Assembly (NCBI GenBank): GCA_963716925.1
Contig: CAVQUX010000014.1
Location: 1,095,351-1,159,350 of the forward strand
Length of the DNA stretch: 64,000 nucleotides
Direction of reading: 5' to 3'
From: DAISKN01 sp963716925
GTDB taxonomy: Bacteria > Acidobacteriota > Vicinamibacteria > Marinacidobacterales > SMYC01
In this document: positions 56,268 through 64,000 of the stretch, piece by piece
Numbering within the stretch: the stretch's first letter is position 1
Layout of the letters: each line of letters opens with the position of its first letter
The notes under the pieces: model-generated
What the model was told of the DNA's origin: nothing
The model's input: only the letters and a program-made list of their open reading frames with translations
Database searches by the model: none
Position numbers and translations under genes: made by a program

Positions 56268-57849
56268 GTGGCGACACGTGTAACCGACATCCCAATAGCG
56301 AACACGGCCGAAGGGCTCGACCTCGACGACCGTGAGCTGGTGCTCGCGTTCCAGGCGGGCGAGATCGACGCCTATTCGGACATCTACGTGAAGTACCGGC
56401 GCCTGGCCGCGCAGATCTGCTACCGGATCTTGGAGAACCGCGACGACGCCGAGGAGGCCGTCCAGGAGACCATGCTCCGCGTGTACCGCGGGCTCCCGCG
56501 CTTCAACGGTCGCTACCAGCTCCAGGCGTGGGTCGCGCGGATCGCGACGAACGTCGCGCTCGACCAGGTCCGGGCCCGCCAACGGCGTCCGCTCAGCGAC
56601 TCTCCGCTCGAGCCCGACCGTGAGACCGGAGCGCTGAACGTCGCCCCCGACCACGAGCCGCCCGACGAGCTCGAGCGGCTCCTGGACCGGGAGGACGTCC
56701 GCTCGGTCCTGGGCGAGATCCCCGATCACCACCGCGACGCGCTCGTGTTGCGGGAGTTCGAGGGGCGCAGCCACGAGGAGATCGGCGACGCGCTCGGCGT
56801 CTCTCCCGCCCAGGCCAAGGCGCTGATCCATCGAGCGAAGAAGAGCTTCCGCCGCGCCTGGGGCGAGGATGGCGAGCGGCGCGGCATCGCGGCGTTCGCG
56901 CCGATCCTGCTGGCGGTGTTCAGGTTGCCGGGGCTCCGCCGCCTCGCCGGATCCGCGCGCGAGGTCGTCGCGAACGCGAGCGCCACCGCGACGCAGGTCG
57001 CGGTGAACGTGACGGCGGCCCCCGCCGCGGTGCAGACCTCGATGAGCGTGGCCGACAAGGTGACCGCCGCCGCGCTGACGGTGATCGTCGCGGGCACCGC
57101 CACGGTCGGCGCGGTCGCGATCCGCCGCGCGGCGAAGCCCGTCGCCAAGCCCAGCCCGTCGGTCGCCGCGGCACCGGCGCCGTCGACGGTCCCCGCGGTC
57201 GTCGCCGTGGTCCCGACGAAGGCCAGGCCGGTCGCGCATCATCACCACGCGAAGCACCATGCGACGAGCCGCAGCGTCCGCGGCCTCGTCGTCGCCGCGG
57301 CCGCGCCCTCGGCGACGCCGTCGACCGAGCCGAGCGCGAGCCCGTCTCCCGACGGGTCGCCGACCCCACCGCCTCCGCCGCCGCCCGCCCCCTCGTGGTC
57401 GGGATCGTTCGACACGTCGACGGGACTCGAGGTGAGGCACCTGGCGCTCGTCGGGGAGCCGGCGCTCTCCGGGCACATCGGGGATTCCGTCACGTTCTCC
57501 GAGACCGTGATGGGCCGGCTGTTCGGAGCGCAGGGGAGAGAGGGTCGGCGACGTCTACGTCGACTTCGGGGGCTCCGCGACCGCAACGGGCGGCAGCCTC
57601 TCCTCGCTCTGGCTCTTCATCGACACGCCCGAGGGGCGGTACACCTACGCGGCGAACGCGAGCGTCTCCTCCGTCACCAAGGGGGACGACGGCTCGTTCA
57701 CCTACGTCCTGTCGGGCTATTACAGCCTGGACGGCTTCCCAGCGGCGCTGAAGACGGAAGTCCCCCACGACGGGCAGATCTCGATCCGGCTGGGGTTCTG
57801 GCAGGACGGCTCGCTGTACGCGACGGCCGTCTCCATGGACGAGGCCTGA
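56268..57849 (+). CDS. ECF sigma factor with transmembrane helix and extracytoplasmic C-terminal extension, frameshifted
   Basis: Sigma region 2 (about residues 20-90, DAYSDIYVKYRRLAAQICYR and DDAEEAVQETMLRVYRGLP) and region 4 (about 135-190, LREFEGRSHEEIGDALGVSP) are typical of ECF sigma-70 factors. Beyond these are a second helical stretch, one transmembrane segment near residue 265-285 (AAALTVIVAGTATVGAVAI), a His-rich and Pro/Ser-rich spacer, and a beta-rich domain of about 110 residues. The domain continues in another frame after about 57,540 (GDVYVDFGGSATATGG to the stop at 57849). Repaired length is about 526. GTG 56268 has AAAGGTGG upstream; ATG 56208 is an alternative. A sigma factor tethered to the membrane in one chain would sense outside signals without a separate anti-sigma factor; this is inference. 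Confidence 0.8.
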
Positions 57850-57969
57850 AGAACTCCCCGAGCGAAGCAACCCTGGGCAGGTCCTGTCGTTTCCTCTTGT
57901 AGAAGACCCACGCGCACGACGAGGTCGGCGGAGGGGGTGGGGCCGGAGCAAGATGGGCAGGTCGAAACG

Positions 57970-57998
57970 TTGACTCGCCCTCGGCCAGCCAGTACATT
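57970..57998 (+). promoter_or_regulatory. Promoter of the RTX-repeat gene
   Basis: TTGACT (57970-57975), 17 bases, TACATT (57993-57998). Start near 58005, giving a leader of about 85 bases to ATG 58090, which has GAAGGGG before it. Confidence 0.5.
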
Positions 57999-58089
57999 CT
58001 GGCGAGCTTCCCCCCCTCGAGGCTTCGTACGCCTGCGCGGGGAACAGGGAATAGGTAGAGAAGTTCGAGCAGAGGGAAGGGGTGAGTGC

Positions 58090-60239
58090 ATGAGTTTCCT
58101 GAAGGGCAAGCTCGGCCGCTCGGCAGCGGTCGTTGCCTTCAGCGTCGGGGCGTTTCAGGCCCTGAGCATCGTGGGCGCTGTATCGGCGTCCGCAGCGCCG
58201 GCATGTTCGGTGTCGGCGGGCGTCATCACAGCGGCGGCTCCCGCCGCCGGTGACAACCTGTACTGTCTACCAGGACCTGAACGGCGGGATCCACGTCGCT
58301 GGCGGAGTGGCCAACGCGATGCCGGTCGATTCCCGGTGGAGACATCGCCGGGCTGCAACGGCACGACGGCAGGAGTGGCGACCACGACCACGATCAACAT
58401 CACCGGTGACAGCGGTCCGACCATGAACGACCAGACCGTCTTCCTCTAGATGTCGAAGAGGGACACCGTGGCGGCGACGTTCACGAACAAACTCGCCGAC
58501 TGGGCCAAGATCAACTTCACCGTCAACCTCGGCAGCAACAGCGCCCTCGGGGACTCGTTCGTGATCTCGGACAACTTCAACACCGACGAGCCCGCTGAAG
58601 ATCACGGGCGGTGCGAACGGCTTGGACCTGAACACCGACGGCGATCTCGATGTGACGATGGCCGACGTCGAGCTCTTCTACGTCGACAGCCTGTCGAATG
58701 GCGGCCCTCCGGCGCCGTACGGACCCTCACCAACGTCGGGAACACCGTCAACCTGGGTGGTTCGACGATCACCGGCGGCCCGCTCGCGCATCGGCGGCCA
58801 TCATCGGGCAGCACCCAACGATTCTGAACGCCGGATACGGCGGTGCAGCGCCGCAGCGTCGGACATGGCTGCGACGACCGGTGACAACATCTTGACCGGC
58901 GGCACCGGCAACGACGTCATCAGGGGTGGCACCGGGCGCCGACACGATCGCGCCCGGGCTCGGCAGCGACAATGTCGACTGCGGCCCGGCTGGTTCGTCG
59001 GGCGTCGGCTACGAGGCCGACGGCACGTCGACCGTCGACTACTCGAACACGACGACGGCGATCAACGGCAACCTGTCGATCAACACGGTGACGCAGGGCA
59101 CCGACCTGGACTCGCTCAACTCGGTGAAGCGGCGCTGCGACGTGCGTAGAACATCATCGGGACGTCCGGTGCGGACACGCTCATCGGGGACACGAGCTAC
59201 AACTCGATCGTCCCGAGTGGTGGCAACGACACCATCAACGGTGGCACCGAGGCTGCGCCGTCGAACCTGGTCGACTACAACGACGCCTCGGCGGCCGTCA
59301 CGGTGGACCTGATCAAGGGCACCGCGACCGGTGGTTCGGGCTCCGACACGATCGCGAACGTCGATGACGTCTACGGCTCGACCTTCGACGATGTCTTCAT
59401 CGGCAACGCGGCTTGCGAACTGCTCTGGGGGCAGGACGGCGACGACATCGATGTCGGGCGGTGCCGGCAAGGTCGACGGGAACGACTACTTCGCCGGCGG
59501 CGACGGGATCGACACGGTCTCGACTACGGCGCTCAACACGAGTGCCACGACCGTCGACCTCACAACGCCGGCTGCCCGGGATGCGGCGGCGACCGGAGCC
59601 TGGGTGAGATGCGACAGCTCAGTCAGGGCCGAACGAGACCGAGAACGCGATCCTCGGCTCCGGCAACGACACGTTCATCGGAACGGTGTTCAACAACACG
59701 GTGTGGCCGAACGGCGGGCAGAACACTCAGCTGGCAACGGCGGCGCAGTGGGCGGTATCGACACCGTCAACTACAACATGGGCTACAAGGCCGGCGTGAC
59801 GATCAACCTCGCCGGTGGTGGCCCAGTGGTGGCAACCAGGACTCGATCACCGGGTTCGTGAACGCGGTCGGCACCGACGTTCAACGACACGATGATCGGA
59901 ACCGACGTCGTCGCTGGCACCAATGGGGCGAACAGGCTCCAGGGTGGCAAGGGCGCCGACGAGATCACCGGCAACGCCGGTCCGGACACCGTCCAGGGTG
60001 GCGCGGGGAACGACACCGTGCGCGCTGGATCCGGCGATGACACCGTCAAGCTGCAGGGCGGGAAGGACTACGCCAGCGGTGGCGGCGGCGATGACTTCAT
60101 CGACGGTGGCAAGGGCAAGGACAAGTGCAAGGGCGGCAAGGGTGACGACGTCCTGAAGCACTGCGAGAAGGGCAGCCACAAGGCCAACGTGGCCAAGGCC
60201 CGTGTCGCGCACCTCACGCGGATGGCTGGCAAGCAGTAA
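58090..60239 (+). pseudogene. Secreted RTX (haemolysin-type calcium-binding repeat) protein with many frame breaks
   Basis: About 716 residues when frames are joined. Signal peptide: KLGRSAAVVAFSVGAFQALS through ASAAPA. RTX nonapeptides appear throughout the second half in alternating frames, for example GDNILTGGTGNDVIRGG, GTSGADTLIGD, GSGNDTFIGT, GGKGADEITGNAGPDTVQGG and GAGNDTVRAGSGDDTV. They bind calcium in a parallel beta-roll after export. The last frame (59,892-60,239) ends in a basic, Lys-rich tail. I count about a dozen frame changes between 58,255 and 59,890 and an in-frame TAG at 58,447. Such density is unlike any other gene here, so this is either a decayed gene or a badly called consensus. 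A strong terminator follows. Confidence 0.78.
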
Positions 60240-60290
60240 CCGCGCGAAGGAGCAGCATCCGGAGCTCCTCGGAGCCTCGGCGGAAGTAGG

Positions 60291-60320
60291 GAACCGGCCC
60301 CCTCGGGGGCCGGTTCTCTT
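60291..60320 (+). terminator. Intrinsic terminator after the RTX gene
   Basis: GAACCGGCCCCC, two-base loop TC, GGGGGCCGGTTC (60291-60316), a 12-base stem, followed by TCTTTCC. Same arm sequence as the hairpin at 62575. Confidence 0.75.
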
Positions 60321-60408
60321 TCCTCCATCCTCGTGTCAACCTGGTGGCCTGCTGAGGACTGTTCCGTGTGCGCGGGCTCGCCGGCCCGCGCGGTGGCGAG
60401 GAGCGTGG

Positions 60409-60897
60409 ATGGCTGGGGCCGAACCGGAGTACGCCTGGTTCTTCCGGGCCGAGTTCCCGATGGTCCTTCGAACCGTGTACCTGATCCTGGGCGACCGGGC
60501 CAGGGCGGAGGATGTGACCCAGGAGGCATTCATCCAGCTCCTGTCGCACTGGAGGAAGGTCTCGCGCTACGAACGGCCGGAGGCCTGGGTCCGCCGGGTC
60601 GCGATCCGCCTCGCGGTCCGGACCCTCAAGCGCGAGCGGGTGCGGGCGGTGCTGGAGCGCGAGACGCCGCGCGACGACGCGCCACGGCCGCCCGATGTGG
60701 ACCTTGCCGACGCGCTCCGGCAGCTGCCGTTGAAGCAGCGCACCTGCGTCCTGCTCTTCTACTTCGAGGACCGGCCGATCTCCGACATCGTCGACATCCT
60801 CGGGATCTCGGAGGGGGCGGTGAAGGTGCACCTGCACCGGGCGCGGCAGCGCCTCGCCCAGCTGCTGGGAGAGGAGGTGGGCGAGGATGCCCGTTGA
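60409..60897 (+). CDS. ECF sigma-70 factor
   Basis: 162 residues, a complete minimal ECF sigma factor. Region 2 (residues 10-75) includes RTVYLILGDRARAEDVTQEA and the -10 recognition segment AWVRRVAIRLAVRTLKRER. Region 4 (105-155) includes LKQRTCVLLFYFEDRPISDI and the helix-turn-helix GISEGAVKVHLHRARQRL. ATG 60409 has GAGGAG 7 bases upstream; the open frame runs back to 60202 through the terminator and is not coding there. It overlaps the following membrane-protein gene by 11 bases, the classic sigma/anti-sigma layout. Confidence 0.92.
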   Translation: MAGAEPEYAWFFRAEFPMVLRTVYLILGDRARAEDVTQEAFIQLLSHWRKVSRYERPEAWVRRVAIRLAVRTLKRERVRAVLERETPRDDAPRPPDVDLADALRQLPLKQRTCVLLFYFEDRPISDIVDILGISEGAVKVHLHRARQRLAQLLGEEVGEDAR

Positions 60898-61498
60898 GCG
60901 CCGGATCCGGGAGGGCGCCGAGCGGAACGCCGGCGTCCTCGAGCCGGACGTCGAGCGGTTCCTCGGGTCCGTCGTCCGGAGGAGCCACCGCCGGGTGGCG
61001 GTCCGGCGGGCGCTGACCGCGGTGATCGTGATCCCCGCCCTAATCATCGCGGTCGGCTCGGGGACGAGGCTCCTCGACACCGTTCGGGGTGCCGGGAGGC
61101 CAGCGCCCGCGGCCCAGCCCACGCCGACCGGGACGACCATGCCGCAGATCGCCTCGCCGTTCGCGGACACGGTCTTCACCAGGACGGTCGCCGATGGCCT
61201 CGCCGTGGTTCAGGCGAACGGGATCGCGGGCAGGTGGACGATCGCGACCGATGCTCAGGGCCGGATGCGGATCCTGGCGCCACGGTCGTTCGGGGGCACC
61301 GCCGCGTCTCGGCCGATCGAGCTGAACGGGGATCAGGTCACCACCGACGCGTTCAGCGACGGCATCTGCTCGGGTCTCCCGGCTGGCACCTACGGCTGGA
61401 CGCGGGTGACGCGCTACCTCGTGCTGACGCCCATCAGCGACCGGTGCGACGCCCGCGTGTGGGTCCTCACGCGGGGTCCGTGGACGAGGCGTTCGTAG
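60887..61498 (+). CDS. Single-pass membrane protein, probable anti-sigma factor
   Basis: 203 residues. An N-terminal cytoplasmic part of about 40 residues (RIREGAERNAGVLEPDVERF, rich in charged residues) precedes one transmembrane helix (LTAVIVIPALIIAVGSGTRL, about residues 43-62). An extracytoplasmic domain of about 140 residues ends in VWVLTRG and contains two cysteines (GICSGLP, DRCDARV) that could form a disulfide. No zinc-binding H-x3-C-x2-C anti-sigma motif is present. The assignment rests on the 11-base overlap with the sigma gene and on topology. It would hold the sigma factor at the membrane until an outside signal is received. Confidence 0.72.
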   Translation: MPVERRIREGAERNAGVLEPDVERFLGSVVRRSHRRVAVRRALTAVIVIPALIIAVGSGTRLLDTVRGAGRPAPAAQPTPTGTTMPQIASPFADTVFTRTVADGLAVVQANGIAGRWTIATDAQGRMRILAPRSFGGTAASRPIELNGDQVTTDAFSDGICSGLPAGTYGWTRVTRYLVLTPISDRCDARVWVLTRGPWTRRS

Positions 61499-61606
61499 GC
61501 GCTGTCAACCCTCCACCTCATTCGGCGCTGTAGTCAGGTCGACGAAGCGATCGGACCGCCGCTCGGAACCGCGCCGGGCCGCGCCGATCCGGATCGGAGG
61601 GAACCT

Positions 61607-62551
61607 ATGCGGTATCGGATATTCGCAGCCCTGATCGGCATGCTGACGGGGGGGGTCGTGCTGCTCTCGGCCCCTGTGGGGGCCATGGCTATCGCTCCTC
61701 CTTCGACCGGTCAGGTCGCGACGGCCACGAGCTGTCCCACGAGCGATCAGCGTTCGACAGAAGGGGCACTTCCCAAGCTGTCGGCCCCACTGGCGAGCTC
61801 GTTGCAGCGGTACGCCCAGGACCCCCCGGCGAACGCGAGCCCTCTTCGCTGGTACGACTCCGGAGGTCGGTTCGGGGGCGGCGTGCCGGCGGTCGCCGTG
61901 CGCTCGATCATGCGCAAGGGTCTGGCGAGCGGCCTCACGGAGCGCCAGGTCGCGAGCTTCCTGAACCCCGGGTTCCTGCGGGGGGTGAACGACCCGTTCG
62001 GGGGCGGGAACGTCCTCACGTTCATCGCCGACCAGAGCGACCCCGCGTGGTTCCAGGAGCTGGCGACCTACGCCGGAACCCTGAGCTCGACAGACGGGGG
62101 TCCGATGGAGGCTCAGCGGTCGCTGCTGGAGGCCTTCCCGCTGCTCGGCGTCGTCTACGAGGCTCAGGCGGGGGTCGCCCCGTTGGATGAGTCGGGCGCC
62201 GAAGCCATGGTCGACCTGGCACGGTCCGGCTACCGTCCCGCCCAGCGCACCATCGGCCGGATCCTGGCCGATGGTAACCACCCGCAGGCAGGCGCACAGG
62301 AGTCAGGAGGGGTGGCGGACCGGGTTCAGCCGGCGGTGTACGACTACTTCGTCGCCAACTACCGGGGGCCGCTTCCCCTGGATGCCCGCATCGCCGTGGC
62401 CAACCGGAGGGCGTACCTGGCCTGGGTCGACCGGATCGCGGCTTGGACCGCTGATGGCGCGGACACCAAGCAGGTCCCGGCGGCGGCGACCTTCCCGACC
62501 CACCTCGCGCCCGTCGCGACGTCGTCAGCCGGCCTGGGCGCCATCTGTTGA
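61607..62551 (+). CDS. Secreted protein of unknown function
   Basis: 314 residues with a signal peptide (IFAALIGMLTGGVVLLSAPVGAMA). The mature part is mostly helical with no domain I recognise. It has two cysteines, one early (TSCPTSDQ) and the last residue but none in between. Stretches such as LTERQVASFLNPGFLRGVND look like a globular enzyme or binding fold rather than repeats. It stands alone between the sigma pair and a convergent IPT gene, with a two-way hairpin at its end. Confidence 0.75.
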   Translation: MRYRIFAALIGMLTGGVVLLSAPVGAMAIAPPSTGQVATATSCPTSDQRSTEGALPKLSAPLASSLQRYAQDPPANASPLRWYDSGGRFGGGVPAVAVRSIMRKGLASGLTERQVASFLNPGFLRGVNDPFGGGNVLTFIADQSDPAWFQELATYAGTLSSTDGGPMEAQRSLLEAFPLLGVVYEAQAGVAPLDESGAEAMVDLARSGYRPAQRTIGRILADGNHPQAGAQESGGVADRVQPAVYDYFVANYRGPLPLDARIAVANRRAYLAWVDRIAAWTADGADTKQVPAAATFPTHLAPVATSSAGLGAIC

Positions 62552-62574
62552 CCGCCTGGCCGGGGCCCGGAAAC

Positions 62575-62606
62575 GGAACCGGCCCCGCATCCGCGGGGCC
62601 GGTTCC
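62575..62606. terminator. Bidirectional intrinsic terminator between convergent genes
   Basis: GGAACCGGCCCCGC, loop ATCC, GCGGGGCCGGTTCC: a perfect 14-base stem between the ends of the secreted protein gene and the IPT gene. There is no long T-run. The arms GAACCGGCCCC/GGGGCCGGTTC repeat those at 60291. Confidence 0.7.
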
Positions 62607-62626
62607 TGCTGCGTGTGGAGCTTCGC

Positions 62627-63736
62627 TCAGCCCTGGTGCGTCGGCGACGAATCGCCGCCGCACACCACCCCGTTCACTAGGGTGAGCTTGTTCACCTTCG
62701 CGCGGAGCGTGTTGTTGCTCGGCGGGATGTAGGTCTTGTAGGACCCGTTGCCGTTGGTGGACGTCGTGTCCACCCATTTCCAGTCGCCGCCCTTCTGCTT
62801 CTGGATCACGACCGGCACGTACGACCTGCACGCGGCGTAGCCGTCCGAGACGTTGACGCGGCCCGAGACCCGGCTATTGTCGCTGATCCCGAAGGTGACG
62901 CTACGGGAGTGCGTACCACCGGTCACCGTGAAGGAGGTGGCGCTCGTCCCGGTGCCCCCAGGCCCGGTGACCTGGATCGTCCCCGTGGTGGCGGCGCTGG
63001 GCACGGTCGCCGTGATCTGGGTGGCCGAGTTGATGGTGTAGGTCGCCGTGGATCCGTTGAACCTCACGCTGGTGGCGCCCGAGAAGTTCGTTCCGGTGAT
63101 CACGACGCTCGTTCCCACGTTGCCGCTGGTTGGTGAGAACGAGGTGATTGTCGGCGCCGACGATGTCACGGTGAAGGTCGTGGCGAGCGATGTCCCGGCA
63201 GGGTTCGTAACCGTGAGGGTGCCGGTCGTTGCGCCGACCGGGACCACGACAGTGAGCGACGTCGCCGACAGCACATTAGTCGGAGTCACCGTCAATGCGC
63301 CGAAATGAACCTGCGTCGTGCCACACAAGTTCGTCCCTATGAGGGTCACCGTGCTTCCTATGGCCCCCGACGCCGCATTTACCGTCGGGAAGGCGGCAGC
63401 CGCGACGAACGTGAATGACGCAGCGCTCGGAACGCCTCCCGGCTGGACGGTGAGCGACCCAGTGGCCGCGCCCGCCGGTACTGTGGTTGTAATGGACGTA
63501 TCGCTAGAGGGCGCGGCGGCCTGCGTTGCGCCGGCACCAAACTGCACCCCGGTGCTACCCGTGAATCCCACGCCTGTGATTGTGACGGTAGTCCCCGGCA
63601 CTCCGCAGAGCGGAACGAATGACGAAACCGTGCCGGACGCAGCCGCAGGCAGCGCCGTCACAAGCACTCCCACGACACCGAGAGCGAGCGCTACCACCGT
63701 GGTGCGCGCTCTTACGTTCTTCCCTGGAAGCCTCAC
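62627..63736 (-). CDS. Secreted IPT/TIG-domain protein
   Basis: 369 residues. Signal peptide TTVVALALGVVGVLVTALPA ending at AAASG. Three IPT/TIG immunoglobulin-like domains follow (about residues 36-115, 118-198, 200-283). Each has the pattern P-x-x-G-x-x-G-x-x-V-T-I-T-G-x-x-F-x-x-x-x-x-V-x-F-G, for example SPTSGNVGTSVVITGTNFSG. A C-terminal domain of about 85 residues (TFGISDNSRVSGRVNVSD, YVPVVIQKQKGGDWKWVDTT) resembles a small beta domain seen in secreted actinobacterial proteins. The start is GTG 63736 with GGGAGG 8 bases upstream. Probably a surface-binding protein; the ligand is unknown. Confidence 0.87.
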   Translation of the reverse strand: MRLPGKNVRARTTVVALALGVVGVLVTALPAAASGTVSSFVPLCGVPGTTVTITGVGFTGSTGVQFGAGATQAAAPSSDTSITTTVPAGAATGSLTVQPGGVPSAASFTFVAAAAFPTVNAASGAIGSTVTLIGTNLCGTTQVHFGALTVTPTNVLSATSLTVVVPVGATTGTLTVTNPAGTSLATTFTVTSSAPTITSFSPTSGNVGTSVVITGTNFSGATSVRFNGSTATYTINSATQITATVPSAATTGTIQVTGPGGTGTSATSFTVTGGTHSRSVTFGISDNSRVSGRVNVSDGYAACRSYVPVVIQKQKGGDWKWVDTTSTNGNGSYKTYIPPSNNTLRAKVNKLTLVNGVVCGGDSSPTHQG

Positions 63737-63895
63737 AGAGGATTCCTCCCTTCCGGTCTTGGGGACACCGCAACGCCACGCATGGTACTCCCCTCGACCA
63801 GCTTCGATCTGTTTGGCGGCGTGGCGCCCGCCCCACCCTACCTGGTGAAACGCCCCGCAAACCGCCGAGGTTGCGTGTGACCCCGAGGAAACACG

Positions 63896-63923
63896 AAGAG
63901 CCGGTCCTCGCGGACCGGCTCTT
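63896..63923. terminator. GC-rich hairpin terminator, 12-base stem
   Basis: AAGAGCCGGTCC, tetraloop TCGC, GGACCGGCTCTT, a perfect 12-base stem. It lies just past the stop of a minus-strand frame entering from the right edge, so it most likely ends that gene's transcript. Confidence 0.65.
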
Positions 63924-63948
63924 GGCGAAGCGTGAAGATTGCGAGTCT

Positions 63949-64000
63949 CTAGGAACTGCGATTGGAGACCGTATCGGAGAAGTCGCTACCGCATGTGGCA
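63949..64000 (-). CDS. C-terminal end of a gene running off the right edge
   Basis: Seventeen codons on the minus strand, ending ATCGSDFSDTVSNRSS and TAG at 63949-63951, then the hairpin at 63896-63923. The stop and terminator spacing (about 25 bases) suggests a real gene end, but too little is visible to name it; a secreted protein is possible. Confidence 0.4.
   Translation of the reverse strand, partial: ATCGSDFSDTVSNRSS

Noticed and set aside
60330..61510. TGTCAACC occurring before both the second ECF gene (about 60,334) and the secreted protein (about 61,502) as an ECF -35 element
   Set aside because: Two copies only, and no matching -10 at a fixed spacing could be found.
63737..63860. 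GGGGAGTA on the minus strand (about 63790) resembling the start of the yybP-ykoY manganese riboswitch
   Set aside because: The second conserved loop and pairing arms are not found, and the downstream gene is not a metal transporter.

Overview
The window is about 64 kb of high-GC bacterial DNA, gene-dense on both strands. I see no tRNA or rRNA gene, CRISPR array, insertion sequence or prophage. From 1 to about 55.9 kb it reads as one Gram-negative-type chromosome segment: SPOR and LytM/M23 envelope proteins, an MreB-like protein, TlpA/DsbA-like thiol proteins, a single-chain GcvP, DUF4388 proteins and very large secreted proteins. Acidobacteriota or another deep-branching high-GC phylum is my best guess, on gene content only. 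From about 55.9 kb to the end the style changes to Actinobacteria-like: ECF sigma factors, a membrane protein coupled to one of them, IPT/TIG and RTX secreted proteins, and repeated strong GC-rich hairpin terminators. The change falls inside an RHS gene that loses its expected C-terminal core and runs into a sialidase/BNR-type tail, so I suspect a chimeric join or a recombination point there.

Layout. 1-4.3 kb: housekeeping genes (alkaline-phosphatase-superfamily enzyme, TatD, YajQ, polyprenyl diphosphate synthase, DUF309). 4.8-6.1 kb: an NtrC-type regulator. 6.2-6.7 kb: a broken ParE/RelE toxin with its antitoxin. 6.9-7.3 kb: RNase P RNA. 7.4-18.2 kb: DUF4388/J-domain/TPR protein, sugar-nucleotide epimerase plus M23 peptidase, TPR-metalloprotease, DUF4388-SPOR protein, ComEA-like and GspH-like proteins, a SpoVG-like protein and a GspE/PilB-like protein whose ATPase motifs are all lost but which keeps an MshEN-type tandem motif. 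18.4-23.0 kb: gcvT-gcvH-gcvP. 23.1-24.3 kb: divergent MreB-like protein. 24.7-30.8 kb: a tightly packed run of BNR protein, TlpA, DsbA-like, creatininase and SNF2 helicase. 30.9-32.2 kb: a YjjJ/HipA-type kinase behind an AT-rich leader.

32.4-56 kb is taken up by two coupled giant secreted proteins: a protein of about 4,060 residues made of carboxypeptidase-regulatory-like repeats, then a DNRLRE/Ig-like/LVIVD/RHS protein of about 3,800 residues. Both are interrupted by single-base frame changes. Similar changes interrupt the GspE-like, DsbA-like, toxin and first ECF sigma genes, which points to consensus indel errors more than to decay. 56-64 kb holds an ECF sigma factor with a membrane-anchored C-terminal extension, an RTX calcium-binding repeat protein with about a dozen frame changes, an ECF sigma/membrane-protein pair, a secreted protein of unknown function, an IPT/TIG protein and the tail of a last gene.

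Promoter-like signals recur in two forms: TTGAC/TTGAAC with a 17-18 base spacer before a TA-rich hexamer, and extended -10 boxes of the form TGnTATnnT without a -35. All coordinates of frame changes are estimates from where protein similarity crosses frames.
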